A stretch of 64,000 bases of DNA, from positions 37,533,832-37,597,831 of the forward strand of contig NC_053046.1 of NCBI RefSeq assembly GCF_003473485.1. Direction: 5' to 3'. The translations under genes were made by a program, and so were the position numbers. The notes below the pieces were generated by a model. It saw nothing but the letters and a program-made list of their open reading frames with translations. It was not told the origin of the DNA and did not search any database. Shown here one piece after another: positions 10,733 to 22,169 of the stretch. The stretch comes from Medicago truncatula (lineage: Eukaryota > Streptophyta > Magnoliopsida > Fabales > Fabaceae). How positions within the stretch are numbered: position 1 is the first letter of the stretch; each line of letters begins with the position of its first letter.

Positions 10733-10742
10733 TATATATATA
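10733..10742 (-). promoter_or_regulatory. TATA box of GRP copy 2
   Basis: TATATATATA lies 56 bp upstream of the ATG, the same spacing as in copy 1. A CTCTT motif lies between it and the ATG, as in the other two members. Confidence 0.5.
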
Positions 10743-11469
10743 ATGATAATGAGACACTAACAATAAGTAAATAATTATATATAATGATCATGAGACAATA
10801 AATATAAGAGGACCAAAAAGAACATGATTAGATAAAATACATTGTACAACTAAAAAAAAAAGATAATATATCTTGATCAACAAAAAAATATAGATTATAA
10901 TATTTTGTTAACTAATTGCGAGGATAAATGGTCATCAACAACAATTGAGTAATGAAAGGTTAAATTGGGGAATGTTTGTTAACCACGGCAAGCAAGATTT
11001 GAGACAATGGCAACTAGCAAACCACAATGGCAACAAATTTTCCATTTTTTTTTAGAAAAAATGATAATCATTGTGAACAACAAATGATTGTTTATTCCAT
11101 ATGATCTATACCATACCATATTTTTAAGAAATTGATATAATATGTAATCATTTATTTTCATTTCTTATATTGAATATTAATATATCACAGGTAGAACTCT
11201 CAAAATGGGTTAGACCCACCATAGATTTGTGCTGGGTCTAACAGTCGTGCCCTACAACCTTATCCAAAATACCACTGCACTAGTTAACTAACACAAATAT
11301 AAAATTACGTTGATTTAAAATTTTATTTGTTTTACATATACGTGAGTTAACTCACGCTAATATTTTGGGGGAATATCAATATCCCTTGCCTTTATCAACA
11401 CTTGAGAGAAAATTCTGAGACTCAAGGAATGATATTCTATGTGTCAGGTTCATGTTATCATAATAATTA

Positions 11470-11615
11470 CTCCGTCCGTTTTAAAATATAAGTAAATTTT
11501 ACTTTTTAGGTTCATTCAATTAATGATGTATATGTATGTGGTCCATATTATAAACCACATACATCATTAATTGAATGAACTTAAAAAATAAAATTTGTTA
11601 TATTTTGAAACGGAG
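11470..11615. mobile_element. Stowaway-like MITE (146 bp), nested
   Basis: Nearly the whole element is one inverted repeat: CTCCGTCCGTTTTAAAATAT at the left, ATATTTTGAAACGGAG at the right, and a TTCATTCAATTAATGATGTA pair further in. TA duplications flank it (11468-11469 and 11616-11617). Confidence 0.85.
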
Positions 11616-11888
11616 TACCATAATTTATTCATTGGAATGTGTAGGAGGTAATTGTAGATCTAGAGCACATGAAGAAAGCGAAATGGATTTTAGTCGGGTA
11701 ATGGACTCAAGTCTCTTTCATCATCATCAAATTTTTTACACTTAATTTTGGATGAAACCAATTAACATTTGACTAATTGTTTAACGACAAAACATGGATC
11801 GGTAATGTCTTAACCTTTTATAAATTTAATGTCGGCTGATAATATTTTTTCTTCAATTAGTCCCTCCATCCATATATCTAAGAACTTA

Positions 11889-12169
11889 CTCCCTCCGTCC
11901 CAAATTGTATGACGTTTTGGGCATTTCACACATATTAAGAAATGTAATTAATATTGTGTGGGAAAGAGATATTATGAGTTGTTTTACAAAATTGTCCTCA
12001 ATAAATGATATGAGAAAGATAAATGAAGGAATTGAAAGAAGAGAGAGTAATAAATAGTTAAGGATATAATAGGAAAAGTAACATTAATGTTTCATTGGTA
12101 TTCTAAAGTGACGTACAATTTGGGACAAATATTTTTTCTAAAGTGGCATACAATTTGGGACGGAGGGAG
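11889..12169. mobile_element. Stowaway-like MITE (281 bp), nested
   Basis: Classic termini CTCCCTCCGTCCCAAATTGT and ACAATTTGGGACGGAGGGAG, with TA on both sides (11887-11888, 12170-12171). A second subterminal copy of 'GACGTACAATTTGGGAC' lies near the right end. No ORF. Confidence 0.9.
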
Positions 12170-12653
12170 TATTTGATTTTATTTTTGTCCATAAATGTAA
12201 ATTTCTTTTCAAATTATTAGATGCATTTATTACCTTTTTCCTAAACATATCCCTAATTAATATTACTAACTTGTCTTGAAATGTGAATAGTCAAATTTAA
12301 TACACATACAAACAAAAATCAATTTGATAATATTAATACACAAAACAGATACATTAATTACACTGACAACTTTTATTAAGAAATCTGAAAAAAGTAAAGG
12401 GTTCACATTAAGGAAGTATTATGGTACATGATTGGTTTCCAAATGCAACATGTCACTGAAGTTTTATGGAGTAGTTGTTTCATGTCAGGAAAGTTTGATA
12501 TTGCCCCAAAGTACTGGCGTGTGTTAATTCACGCGGCGTGATTTAAAATCACTTATGTGTAAAACAAACGAAATTTTAAATTAGCATAATTTTATACTTG
12601 CGTTAGTTAACTAGCACAGGAGTATTTTGGACAAGGTTGCAGGATGCGAGTGT

Positions 12654-13249
12654 TTTGTGCTGGGTGAAGAGCCGAATTAATAAAACAACCTTATTTTTTG
12701 GGCCAATCCAACAAGCCTATATGTTACACGGTTCAGTCTGAGTTGAACCATTGGGCTTTTCGGTCGGCCATTAAAACTTACTAAAAAAATTAGTTTATAA
12801 AATAGTTTTATGTAAGATTGAATTATTTGATTATGTATGGCTGAATTTTGTTGTCTTTGAGGTTCACTTTGTGAGTTGTGATAAATCTTTTTTGCATTGA
12901 TGTTTTTGTGCTATTTATCCCTTATGAATGTTGATTTAATAGATCTTTTATATAACTTTAACTAAGTTTATGAAGTCATGTGATTTATTCGATGAATAAT
13001 AATTTATGTAATGTGTTTCTATTAAAAAAATATGTGATATGTATTATTGGTCATTGCATCTACTTTTTTGAAAGAAAAAATTGAAATACGGGTCGGGTTG
13101 ATCCATTGAGCCGCGCACCTCACTACAAATTGGGTTGGTCTCAATTTTGGTGCTCGTCAATCAACTGGACCGACCCACTCCAATCCATTTATATGAGTTG
13201 GCTCATCGAACCAAAGCGAATTGGGTCGGACTAGTCTATTTAACAGCTT
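12654..13249. other. Intergenic with decayed GC-rich transposon-like blocks
   Basis: Segments at 12690-12780 and 13085-13240 have the GGGCC / GGGTCGG / TTGGACC texture seen at 3181 and 4000-4149, probably old hAT-like or similar ends. No gene is seen. Confidence 0.35.
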
Positions 13250-13822
13250 GAAAATTGCTTTTCTGACATAGAAAACTACCTATTGTCACAAGTAAATGAC
13301 GCTTTTACCCCAGCGGCAATTAACAACCGTTATCCTAAGCGCCGACAGTTAACAACCCCTGGCTCTAGCGGCAGTTAACTGTCGTTGCTTTCTGTTATAT
13401 GAACAGAACAGCATAGGAGTTTCCAAAACTCCATTGTTACGTTTTTTGCTTCCATAGATGTGAATTTCACAAAGCATAAATCATTCCAAGCCAATTTCAA
13501 GCACAAAATCAAGTAAGTTTTTTGAATTCTATTGCATTGCTATTTTGTGATTGATTTGTTAGTTTTGTTTGGTTAAATTGCAATTATAGAGGTTTATTGA
13601 TTTTATGATGTTATGATAGTTTAGATTGTTTGAATTGTTAGGTTTAGGTTAGAATTGTTTAGATTGTTAGAATTGTATAATTGTTATGAAATTATGGTAG
13701 AATTTTTAGGATTAGATGAATTATTGTATAATCGTTGCGATTAGTTTAGGTTTGTTATGAAATTTTATTGTTATGAATTATTGTAGAATTGTTACGTTGA
13801 TCGCCAATTTGTTTATGTAGAT

Positions 13823-14086
13823 ATGTCTCAGAATCAGGGAAACGTTGAGTTGAACAACAGAAAGGAGGGTCACGACAGGAAGAAAGAAAAATCGCCGATG
13901 ACATGGCACGAAATCACATGTGGTGGATCCGTCAAAAAGAAGGATCTGAAGGTGCTGGTGTATAATCATTCGAGGTTGAGGAAGAGCGGGAGGACATGCT
14001 TTTTGGTCCTCAGCCAAAAGCAGGTGCTCCAGGGACTGTCGAGGACAACCCGATTGACTTATGTGACGATTGAATGTAATTGTTTT
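13823..14086 (+). CDS. Short Lys-rich ORF inside the element, unrecognised
   Basis: The reading frame starts MSQNQGNVELNNRKEGHDRK and runs through a Lys/Arg-rich, hydrophilic stretch (GGSVKKKDLKVLVYNH, RLRKSGRTCF). After about 85 codons the composition turns into AT-rich non-coding sequence, although the frame stays open to 14146. No domain is recognised. It could be the first exon of an element gene or a spurious ORF. Confidence 0.2.
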
Positions 14087-14429
14087 TTATGTTTTGGATC
14101 TTTTTTACTTAATTGTTTTGGATCTTTTTTATATGTTTTTTTATAGTACATTTTGCTTGACATATTGGTAGTTTGAATAAATTCGCGTTTTGAATAATTT
14201 CAATTAAAATCGTGTTTTGAGTAATTTCGATTAAAGTCACGTTTTGAATAAGTGCGTATTCGAATAAAAATTAATTAAATCTAACGTGAATTCAACTAAT
14301 TAAAATTGCGTAATGACTAAATAAATTCGAAAAGTGAATAAATAAGATAATTATTGTTCCATTCAAAACAACATGTATTATGCATATTCAACTATATATG
14401 TTATCACATTACATTCCCAAATGTACCTT

Positions 14430-14661
14430 CCAACTACAACAATCATCTTACCTCTAAATGGGGTAAATTCAAACTTGCTAAACAGCAGGACTCCAGCATG
14501 CGATGAGCATCTTGAATGATGATGGTATTCAAGTATCAAAAGAATGAGGTGCATTCCTTGACACTTGGATACCATTATTCAAGATGCTTATTGAATGCTG
14601 GATTCCTACCGTTTAACAAGTTTGAATTACCCCATTTAGAGGAAATAATTGTAGCAGTTGG
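14430..14661. repeat. Long hairpin A (MIRNA-like inverted repeat)
   Basis: The arms 14430-14546 and about 14553-14661 are imperfect inverted repeats with a loop of only a few bases. Matched landmarks are CCTCTAAATGGGGTAAATTC with GAATTACCCCATTTAGAGG, CATCTTGAATGATG with CATTATTCAAGATG, and ATTCAAGTATCAA with TTGACACTTGGAT. By eye, roughly 85 percent of positions pair. A transcript from either strand would fold into a stem of about 110 bp, the size range of young plant MIRNA or siRNA hairpins. Confidence 0.85.
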
Positions 14662-14670
14662 ACGTTTGTA

Positions 14671-14982
14671 CCTTCCAACTACAACAATTGTGTTACCTTT
14701 GAATGGGGTAAATTCAAACTTGCCAAGCAGCATGACTCCAATGTTCGACCGACATTCCCATAGTTCCATTCAAAAGATTAAATTCTTGTTAGGTTTGGTT
14801 TAAATGATGGTATTCAAGTGTCAAAAGAATGAGGTCCATTCATTGACACTTCAATACCTTCATTTAAACCGGCCTAACAAGAATTTAATCTTTTGACAAG
14901 AACAATGAGAATGTTGGTAGAACATTGGAGTCATGTTGTTTGGCAAGTTTGAATTACCCCAACAATTGTTGTAGCTGGAAGG
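14671..14982. repeat. Long hairpin B, tandem relative of hairpin A
   Basis: The arms start CCTTCCAACTACAACAATTG and end CAATTGTTGTAGCTGGAAGG. Inner pairs include TTAAATTCTTGTTAGG with CCTAACAAGAATTTAA, and GGTATTCAAGTGTCAA with TTGACACTTCAATACC. The outer and loop-proximal modules (AATGGGGTAAATTCAAACTTG; TCAAAAGAATGAGGT.CATTC) are the same as in hairpin A, so the unit has been duplicated in tandem and has diverged in the middle of the stem. Confidence 0.85.
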
Positions 14983-15003
14983 TGCATTCATTCGGTACCT
15001 AAT

Positions 15004-15337
15004 GACGATCTTCTGGTGGAATCAAACTTTTGATGATATCTTCAGTTGATCTCAGCAACGTCACCTACATATCGATCCACTGGAACATGTTGTGCATGCT
15101 CGTCACGTTTTCGTCGTTCATTAATTCCACCCAAGTGAATGATACTCTCCCCTCGTCGAGCGTTGAACGTTTATACCGAACGTGTTCCACCCTCCTTGTG
15201 TCTCTGGGGTTGACTCTTTGGTTGAATTCAGTCAGTTCATCCTGGACACCTCTTAACGTTACACCAAGGCACCAAACCTTCAACCTCTGAGGTTCTTTGC
15301 CGTGCATGAACATCGATCCACCCGGCCATTGTTTCAA
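15004..15337 (-). pseudogene. Broken coding segment of the element, unrecognised family
   Basis: The minus-strand frame reads MKQWPGGSMFMHGKEPQRLK, then KVWCLGVTLRGVQDELTEFN and RVSFTWVELMNDENVTSMHN. It stops at a TAG after QWIDM. Beyond the TAG the same frame continues with a coding look (STEDIIKSLIPPEDRH) to a second stop, so the TAG is probably a nonsense change. No family is recognised. The codon use and lack of low complexity argue for a real former exon. Confidence 0.35.
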
Positions 15338-15430
15338 ATCTACACAATTAGAAATTAAAAATAATCAATGCAAAACTCATTCAAACACTTGTAGTGAAAA
15401 TTTGACATAAACCCTAAAAATCCTAAACAA

Positions 15431-15690
15431 ACCCTAAAAAATTTATAAAATTAAAAAAAATATATAAATTTAAGCAATATAACTTCATTATAACATATAT
15501 TCATAATATATGTTAATAACATTTCAGATCTACAACATAACTATATTAAAAACAAATATTTAAACCCTAAAAAATTTATAAAATTCAAAAAAATAATATA
15601 AATTCAAGAAATATAACTTCATTATAACAGGTATTCATAATATATGTTAATAGTATTTCAGATCTACAACATAACTATATTAAAAACATA
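15431..15690. repeat. 133-bp tandem duplication, two copies
   Basis: Each unit starts ACCCTAAAAAATTTATAAAA and contains ATATAACTTCATTATAACA and TTTCAGATCTACAACATAAC. The copies differ at only a few positions. It lies within the 13250-16020 element. Confidence 0.85.
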
Positions 15691-16029
15691 TAAACACATA
15701 TACTAACTAAAATGTATGACAATAGCAAAAGTGATAATTTACTTGTGATTAAGTGGAAGAAATTTTGGATGATTTGGTAGAGTTTTTTTTAGAGAGAGTG
15801 AAAATATGAGAGAAAAATGGTGATGGTGATGATGGAGTGAATTTTTGGATTACGGCTACTGACTTGAATAAACCACGAACATAACGTCAGTTAACAACCG
15901 CTGGCTTTCAGCGGCAGTTAACTGTTTGTGCTTAGACTAACGGCTGTTAACTGCCGCTGGGGTAAAACCGTCATTTACTTGTGTCAATAGGAAGTATTCA
16001 TTGTCAAAAAAACATTTTTCTAACAGTTT

Positions 16030-18354
16030 TAGCCACAAGCAACCAACAAAATAAGCTAATAGATCTAATCATTTTGGTCGAACCTTATGCTTTATTTAAG
16101 TATAGCAAAGTGAGAATGAGTTTACTCTTGATAATTAGAGAATATATACTAGAGGTCGAGAAACTTTGACTTTATGGAACTCTTATTTATTAATAGAGTA
16201 GTGCACCCTATCGAGATATTAAGAGAAAACTAATTTTAAATTATTAGGAATAATAGAAGAAGAGAGTTATACTATCGTGTCAAAAATTATTGATCTGAAA
16301 GGAAAAAAACTAAATTGATGAAGACATAAACGGTAGTTTATTTTTACTGCGGAAAGCTTTTCCACGTACCTATTAGGAAATGATATTTTATATATAGATG
16401 ATTATAAATTGGAAAATGTTAACCGAAGACCCTTACCCTCGTTATTAGAAAAATAAATATAGTATTTTATATTAAAATTTGTGCAGTCAACTATTCAAAA
16501 GTTTAAAAAATGGCATGTTCAATTTAAAACTTTTTTTTTTTGGTTCCTTAACCCATGTCCGCGGCATGGGTTAGCAAATTTTGTGCGCATTCAATTGCAA
16601 TCGAAAAATGAACGTAACAACCAAACATAACCCATTGTCGGTTACAATTAATTGAAATAAAATGCCAACGGTTTCATTTTTTGGGTTATTCGCTTATTTT
16701 TTTTGTTGGGATCATTGTAATTCAAAGATTGTTTATTTGTAAACCTTTGAAAACATCTGATTGTATCCAAAGATGATGTGATAGATGATAAAAAATTCAC
16801 CTAAATGATAGAGGACGGAAGTATCTATAATCTCGTAATTTGACGTCATGAAAGTCTAAAAGAGAAAAATCTTTAAATTACAAGTTGAAATCTAAAAATT
16901 CTTTGTAAAGGAGTGAGGGAAAAACTCACTTTAAGCGCTTCATCATTGTGAAATTTCCTTAATCATGTGCAATACCCAACAAACAACGTGTTCTATAATG
17001 TATTCCCCACTTTCACCAGAAAATTTGTTAGTTTTGGAATATTAATTCCTCTAGGAATTTCATTTTGTTGCACCCAATCTAGGAATCTATGAAAAATTCC
17101 ATTGATTTGCATACTCCACATTGAAACAAACCTATTTTGGGCTCGTTCAACGTCTTGATTGACAATTTTCCCTACATCTATCTATTACAGGAGTAGGCAC
17201 ATTTAGGTCATTCCAAATTAGGATGGAGCAAGTTGATATTCAAGTATCATACAATTTTCATGGTTCATACGAGTTGATATTCAAGTTGAAAATTGAAGAA
17301 ATGCAATACGAAGAAAAATAACCGTTGTCTTAGTTGAATAGAAACTAAAAATGAATTAATGCTTAAATGTTTAAAAGGAAGTCAATTACATGAATTTAAA
17401 TATGTAAACCAAAGAATATTTAAGAATGATTCATACTCAGGAATCCAACAATGAAAACAAATCAAAACTTAATACATATCAGAAAATGTTTGAAAGTTTT
17501 ATTGCAAAGTAACTTGTAAAACATGAAGAAAACACAAACTTGAAGTTTAAGAAGAAAGCCTAATGTAAATGAAAGATAAGTAAAAGATTTTTTTTTTTTT
17601 TTTTTTATCAAGAACGACAAAAACAAACACTACGTAAAAGGCAAGAAATTTGAATTAAAAAGCAAGAACTTGAATTAAACAAATAAGAAAAATAATGGTA
17701 TACTTAAGAACTTGCTGTGCAAGAAACTTTATCTTTTGTTCTTGATTGTTTAATCCTTCTTATTCCTTGCAAACATCAAATTCATCACTTGTCATATTTT
17801 CGACGAATATAAATTTGTCATCTAACACCATGTCATGGTTATTGTCATCTATCTATCGTCGAACACTAATCAAAGTACTTGTCTTAGATCGATGATATTT
17901 TGTAGTGAAAGAAACATTGCATGCTGCTATACAAATCTTGTTTGTTCGATTTAGATTTTAAGGTAGATTATGATATTTGTATTTTAAAATAAAAATATCA
18001 AACTTTAAATTTTGAATGTCATCGATCAACATCTACCAAAATGCGTGCATTCATTCACTGGATTGTGATTGCACATCATCCAAATCAAATGTATCTGGGG
18101 TTCACGATGTTACTTCAAAATAATCTAGTTTAAAGTCCTCACTTTAGCTATAAAGTCTGAACTCACATCCCCATGGGATGTGGATTATATTCTTATCCCT
18201 ATCATTAATCGACTAACTTTTGCTCACAAATAAATTATGTGGGTTAGATATCGCATGACCAATCCTTATATAGATATGAATCACTAAACCATTATCTAAA
18301 AAAACAAATTATTTTAACAAACTTCATGAAAATTATACTATGAAAAATATTACA
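16030..18354. other. Long intergenic stretch, nothing recognised
   Basis: AT-rich with frequent stops. The only structure seen is a foldback AACCCATG..CATGGGTT around 16550 and a T run near 17590. The 61-codon ORF at 15981 runs off the element end and is not gene-like. Confidence 0.4.
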
Positions 18355-18574
18355 TAGAGTTCACACACACTGACCTCCAACGTCAACCGATCGATGAAGC
18401 AACGACACAAGCATAAATATTAGACACAATACTGCACTAGCTCCTACACAATAATATTTCTTTAACAAAACAAGTGGTTGAACGTAACTATATATATCAG
18501 TATCATGTCGGTATCAGACCTCCAATCTGAAGTGTCGATTCTATATAGATACCAACTAGTTGAGAATGAGATCT

Positions 18575-18943
18575 TCATCTTGTAGCGAAAGGAAACCAAC
18601 GTTCATGAAAAGAAGACTGATAAGAAATCATAAACAAGAGGAACACAAGCAAGAGTGCCACTCCCCATGGAGATCCACCAGCTCTATGCAAAGATTCACT
18701 CTCCTCTGGCAAAGGTAAAGTGAACGATTCTCCACTTGAGAGACAATGAACAACAAGCAACAATAATAGTGGCACAAGGGACAACAAAATCTTCACCTGA
18801 ATAAACTTGTCCTCGTACACGTACTCATAGTTTATGTACCATGAAAATGCTAACACAAAGAAAAGGATGAACATGAATAAACAAAGATGAACTGGGAAAG
18901 AAAAATATTCCCAGAAATAGTAGCTATTGTTGTATCTTGCCAT
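18575..18943 (-). CDS. Small membrane protein, 122 residues, tandem copy 1
   Basis: This is a single-exon ORF. A hydrophobic segment at residues 15-37 (within HLCLFMFILFFVLAFSWYIN) is followed by a short Tyr/Glu-rich loop (YINYEYVYEDKF). A second hydrophobic segment at about 51-68 (ILLSLVPLLLLLVVHCLS) leads to a loop with PLPEESESLHRAGGSPWG. A third segment spans about 93-107 (GVALLLVFLLFMIS), and the end is QSSFHERWFPFATR. Small plant membrane proteins with the LHRAGGSPWGVA signature exist in many dicots, but I know of no assigned function. The start is the only Met upstream of the conserved ARYNNSYY. Conservation of all key segments in the neighbouring copy, with mostly conservative changes, supports a functional gene. 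Confidence 0.75.
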   Translation of the reverse strand: MARYNNSYYFWEYFSFPVHLCLFMFILFFVLAFSWYINYEYVYEDKFIQVKILLSLVPLLLLLVVHCLSSGESFTLPLPEESESLHRAGGSPWGVALLLVFLLFMISYQSSFHERWFPFATR

Positions 18944-19860
18944 AGATATGGAAATTGTTCCTGTTAATGAAGTAAGGATATTTCGGATATAAAAATGTTA
19001 TAATCTAAAGTGTTGTCCAATAGGAGGATGCCACAATGCTGTACGTCGAGGTCGACCAAAACGTGTGAAGAAGAGAAAATCAAGGATGAAAAAAACAACT
19101 AGAATGCATTAGTTTCGGTTTGTGTCTGTGTGATACTAAGAAATTGGGATCATATCATTGGGAAACCTGTGTCTTGCTTATTCGAAAGCTGGCCCATTTT
19201 TTCTATTTTCAAGCTATAATTTGGAGTCATGTCCCTTCATGTATTTAATAATCTAATTGTCTATGTTTGTTTACGTGGTGAAACTACAATAATCGTACGT
19301 CCAACAACTATAAGCATTTATTTCTAGTTTCTATCTAGACGCAGAAAATCATTTATTTTCCAACAAATTTTATTTTTTTTTTAAGAAATTTTCGTTTTTG
19401 ATTGGCCTATTAAGGAGGTAAATCAAAACAAAAATATTTTACAGGGGTGAATCAAAATAAAAATTTGTTTTATATATAATTTAACTATGTTTTGCTCTGC
19501 TTTAAAAAAATGTGAGACAAGAGGAATTAATATACATGTATTATATTGTTTTAATAGAATTTAGGTGAGTAAATCTCAAGAATTGCAAATGTACTTATAA
19601 ATTATAAATTACTATATTAACAAAATATTACATACGGTTCACATGATAGCCTTCAACGGCAACCTATGAGACACATGTCCCTGATACGTAGACATCAATA
19701 ATAATTTAAAAGAACACAAATAATTTAATGTAATTACATGTCTCTGCATCACCTTGTAATCATACATCACATGTCTAACATGCCGACACACATTCAATCT
19801 AAAGTGTCCATTCAACATAGACACGAACTCGATCGATACATTTTGAGAATAAGTTCTTCT

Positions 19861-20229
19861 TCACTTAGTAACCAAAGGAAACCAACGTTCATGAAAAGAA
19901 GACTGATGAGCCATCATGAACAAAAGGAACACAAGCAACAGTGCAACTCCCCATGGTGATCCACCAGCTCTATGTAGAGACTCTCTCTCCTCTGGCAAAG
20001 GTAAAGGGAACGATCCTTCACTTGAGAGACAATGAACAACAAGCAACAATATTAGTGGTACAAAGGCCAACAAAATCTTCATTTGAATAAACATGTCCTC
20101 GTACATGTATTCATAGTTTATGTACCATGAAAATGCTAACACGAAGAAAAGGATAATTGTGAAGAAACAAAGATGAATTGGGATAGAGAAATTTTCCCAA
20201 GAGTAGTAGCTATTGTTGTATCTGGCCAT
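19861..20229 (-). CDS. Small membrane protein, 122 residues, tandem copy 2
   Basis: Same length and architecture as the gene at 18575, differing at about 23 of 122 positions by eye. The three hydrophobic segments, the YINYEY loop and the LHRAGGSPWGVALLLVFLLF block are unchanged. Changes cluster in the first membrane segment (FMFILFF to FTIILFF) and in the last ten residues (WFPFATR to WFPLVTK). No frameshift or stop. The function is unknown; topology suggests three membrane passes with a cytosolic or luminal HRAGG loop. Confidence 0.75.
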   Translation of the reverse strand: MARYNNSYYSWENFSIPIHLCFFTIILFFVLAFSWYINYEYMYEDMFIQMKILLAFVPLILLLVVHCLSSEGSFPLPLPEERESLHRAGGSPWGVALLLVFLLFMMAHQSSFHERWFPLVTK

Positions 20230-20290
20230 AGATATGGAAAATGGAAATTATTGTTAATGACGAAAAGTTATTTAAGATATAAAAATGATC

Positions 20291-22085
20291 TATAGTTCGA
20301 GAGGTTTCTAGGGACTTTGATTTGAAGAGACTGATTAGTCAAAAAGGTTAATATAAAGAGTTGGACAAGTATGAGTGGATGAAGTTAAAAGTTATACATA
20401 TATATATCATTCACTATTAATAGTATTAAAACAGTGAAAGTTTGTAAAAATCACTTTATAATATCAATTTTGTGAAGTTTTTATTTTTTTTATTTTTATC
20501 ATTACATATTCTAATGGAACGATAAGATAATACATTGCCAATACTGTACTATTCATAAAGTACATGAACATGATTAACAAAACTATGTTATTTCAACCAC
20601 TAAAAAAAACCCTTTATTATTTCAGGAAAGTGGCAAGTTTAAGGTTGTGAGCATTAGAAAACAGAATTCTAACTATAATACATGAAAACATAAGATGGTA
20701 AATTCTAAATAGGTAATTCAAATAATAATTTTTTTTACAAAGTTTAAATAGTTCAAAAGCATCATGTTTCCATATAGCATATTCTTTCTCTAACATAAAA
20801 ATGATATGGTTTCAAAACTGGTCTAAGAAACATTATTAGATGCTTCTTGATAAAGATTGAAGAATGTGTTTCATCAAAATAACCAATTTTTCATGTGTGT
20901 TAAATGCTAAGACATCCAAAAATAGAAAATTGTGAAATCTAATGATAATCTGTCATACCATATTTTTATAGTCCTTTTAATTAAGTTTTTACTTTATTAT
21001 TATTAGTATAGTGTTTAATTTAGAGCCAATTCGAATAAATCATAGTTTTTCATTTATTGAATCAATTATATGTATTATTACTATTATTGTTGGCCACATG
21101 ATCAAACAAGAGCAAGGCATGATATTCTTTGAATGTTGGCTAGTAAAGAGGCTAAGAAGAAACATGAGATATTGGATGGAAAAAAAAAAAAAAAAAAAAG
21201 GATAAGTGGAGAATCAATGAATTGAAGGAAAGGGCAGCCACACAATGGAGAGAATAGCAACACCGTAGTGAAAAGAAATAAAGTGGAGAAGAGAAAGCTC
21301 GTGAGCAATACATCTCTGGTTTTATTTTCTTTTTATTATGTTGTTTAATTTTCTAAACATGAGTAGCTAGATTGTGCTTTAAGATGAATTTTGTAAACCA
21401 TGAAACTCTACGATCTATTGCAATGATTCAAGAGTTAGGTCATGACATTGAAATTAATGTTGATATACAACCTTCAGCGTTAGGGATTCACCTACGGAAT
21501 TAAAGAGTCATAACTCTAGAGGGTTATGATCCAAGAGATTGAGCGGAATCAATTAGTTAATTTGTCGTGAAATTACGAGAATCGTTGTAGAAGATAGATG
21601 CAATTTATCGAATAACGAGATAGAGGATTTGAAAGACCTAGTCATCTTCCCTTTAAATCTTAAACAAATTGCAAAAAGCATTAATAATAATGACTTTGCC
21701 GAATAGAAATTGAAACGGTCCATGTGGAGACGAATCTTATAAATATTATTACTTCGATGCATTTTTAGTACACTTGTTAAAAGTTTATTAAGTTTTTGGA
21801 TTCGTTTTCCAGGACGTTTGAATCATTTCAATGAGACAATTTTATTGTTATTTAAGATTTGTGTCATTTATATATTTTTTTCTACTTATATATTGTGACA
21901 TCCAAAAAAAGAAAATTGTGACACCAATTTAAATTGACGAAGGAAATGATGGACAAATACAAAGTTTGAGAATTATGATTATCTCGAGAGAGTTACATTA
22001 ATTATGTGTGATGTAATAACATCAATCTTATAAATACTAATAATATTATTTCATGGTAAGACTATAAGGTCATTCATTATTTTAT
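20291..22085. other. Intergenic DNA, nothing recognised
   Basis: AT-rich, with an A run at 21180-21199. ORFs here are short, Phe/Leu- or Ile-rich, and overlap low-complexity sequence. From about 22086 the sequence becomes alignable with the 3' flanks of the other two MKT-type GRP genes ('ATGGAGGTTTTCCCCACGCT'). Confidence 0.4.
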
Positions 22086-22169
22086 ATTTCTTACAATATT
22101 AAGTATTGTGTTAGCATGTATATGCGTCTAATTTTTCATGGAGGTTTTCCCCACGCTTGACTTGTTTCC

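Larger units (their letters stand above)
9490..10945. repeat. Segmental duplication, copy B (GRP unit)
   Basis: This is the counterpart of 1051-3180, in the same orientation and about 8 kb away. It has compact introns and lacks the MITEs of copy A. The upstream block around 10910-11130 also aligns with 22760-23040 upstream of the third family member, so all three genes share some 5' flanking sequence. Confidence 0.75.
11238..12653. mobile_element. Non-autonomous element with about 115-bp inverted termini and 12-bp flanking repeats
   Basis: The left end (AACAGTCGTGCCCTACAACC) is inverted at the right (GGTTGCAGGATGCGAGTGTT). The match continues through CTAGTTAACTAACAC and ATTTTGTTTTACA. The flanks carry identical 12-bp direct repeats, TTTGTGCTGGGT, at 11226-11237 and 12654-12665. 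Long inverted termini suggest a Mutator-like element, although 12 bp is longer than the usual 9-11. Two Stowaway MITEs are nested inside. No coding region is present. Confidence 0.7.
13250..16020. mobile_element. Mutator-like element with internal tandem hairpins
   Basis: The inverted termini are about 75 bp. The left starts GAAAATTGCTTTTCTGACA. The inner part CACAAGTAAATGACGCTTTT, then ACCCCAGCGGCA, is mirrored at the right by GGGGTAAAACCGTCATTTAC, then TTGTGTCAATAGGAAG. The flanks TAACAGCTT (13241-13249) and TAACAGTTT (16021-16029) match at 8 of 9. Subterminal repeats of AGCGGCAGTTAACTG lie at both ends. The interior has two long hairpins, a 133-bp tandem duplication and a broken coding segment. 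No recognisable transposase. Confidence 0.8.
18355..20290. repeat. Tandem segmental duplication holding the membrane-protein pair
   Basis: Both the coding parts and the flanks align. Downstream, 'TCACAC..GACCTCCAACG' near 18362 matches 'TTCACATGATAGCCTTCAACG' near 19638, and AATCTGAAGTGTCGATTC matches AATCTAAAGTGTCCATTC. Upstream, 'GCCATAGATATGGAAA' and 'GATATAAAAATG' occur in both. The two units are head-to-tail and spaced about 1.3 kb apart. Confidence 0.8.
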
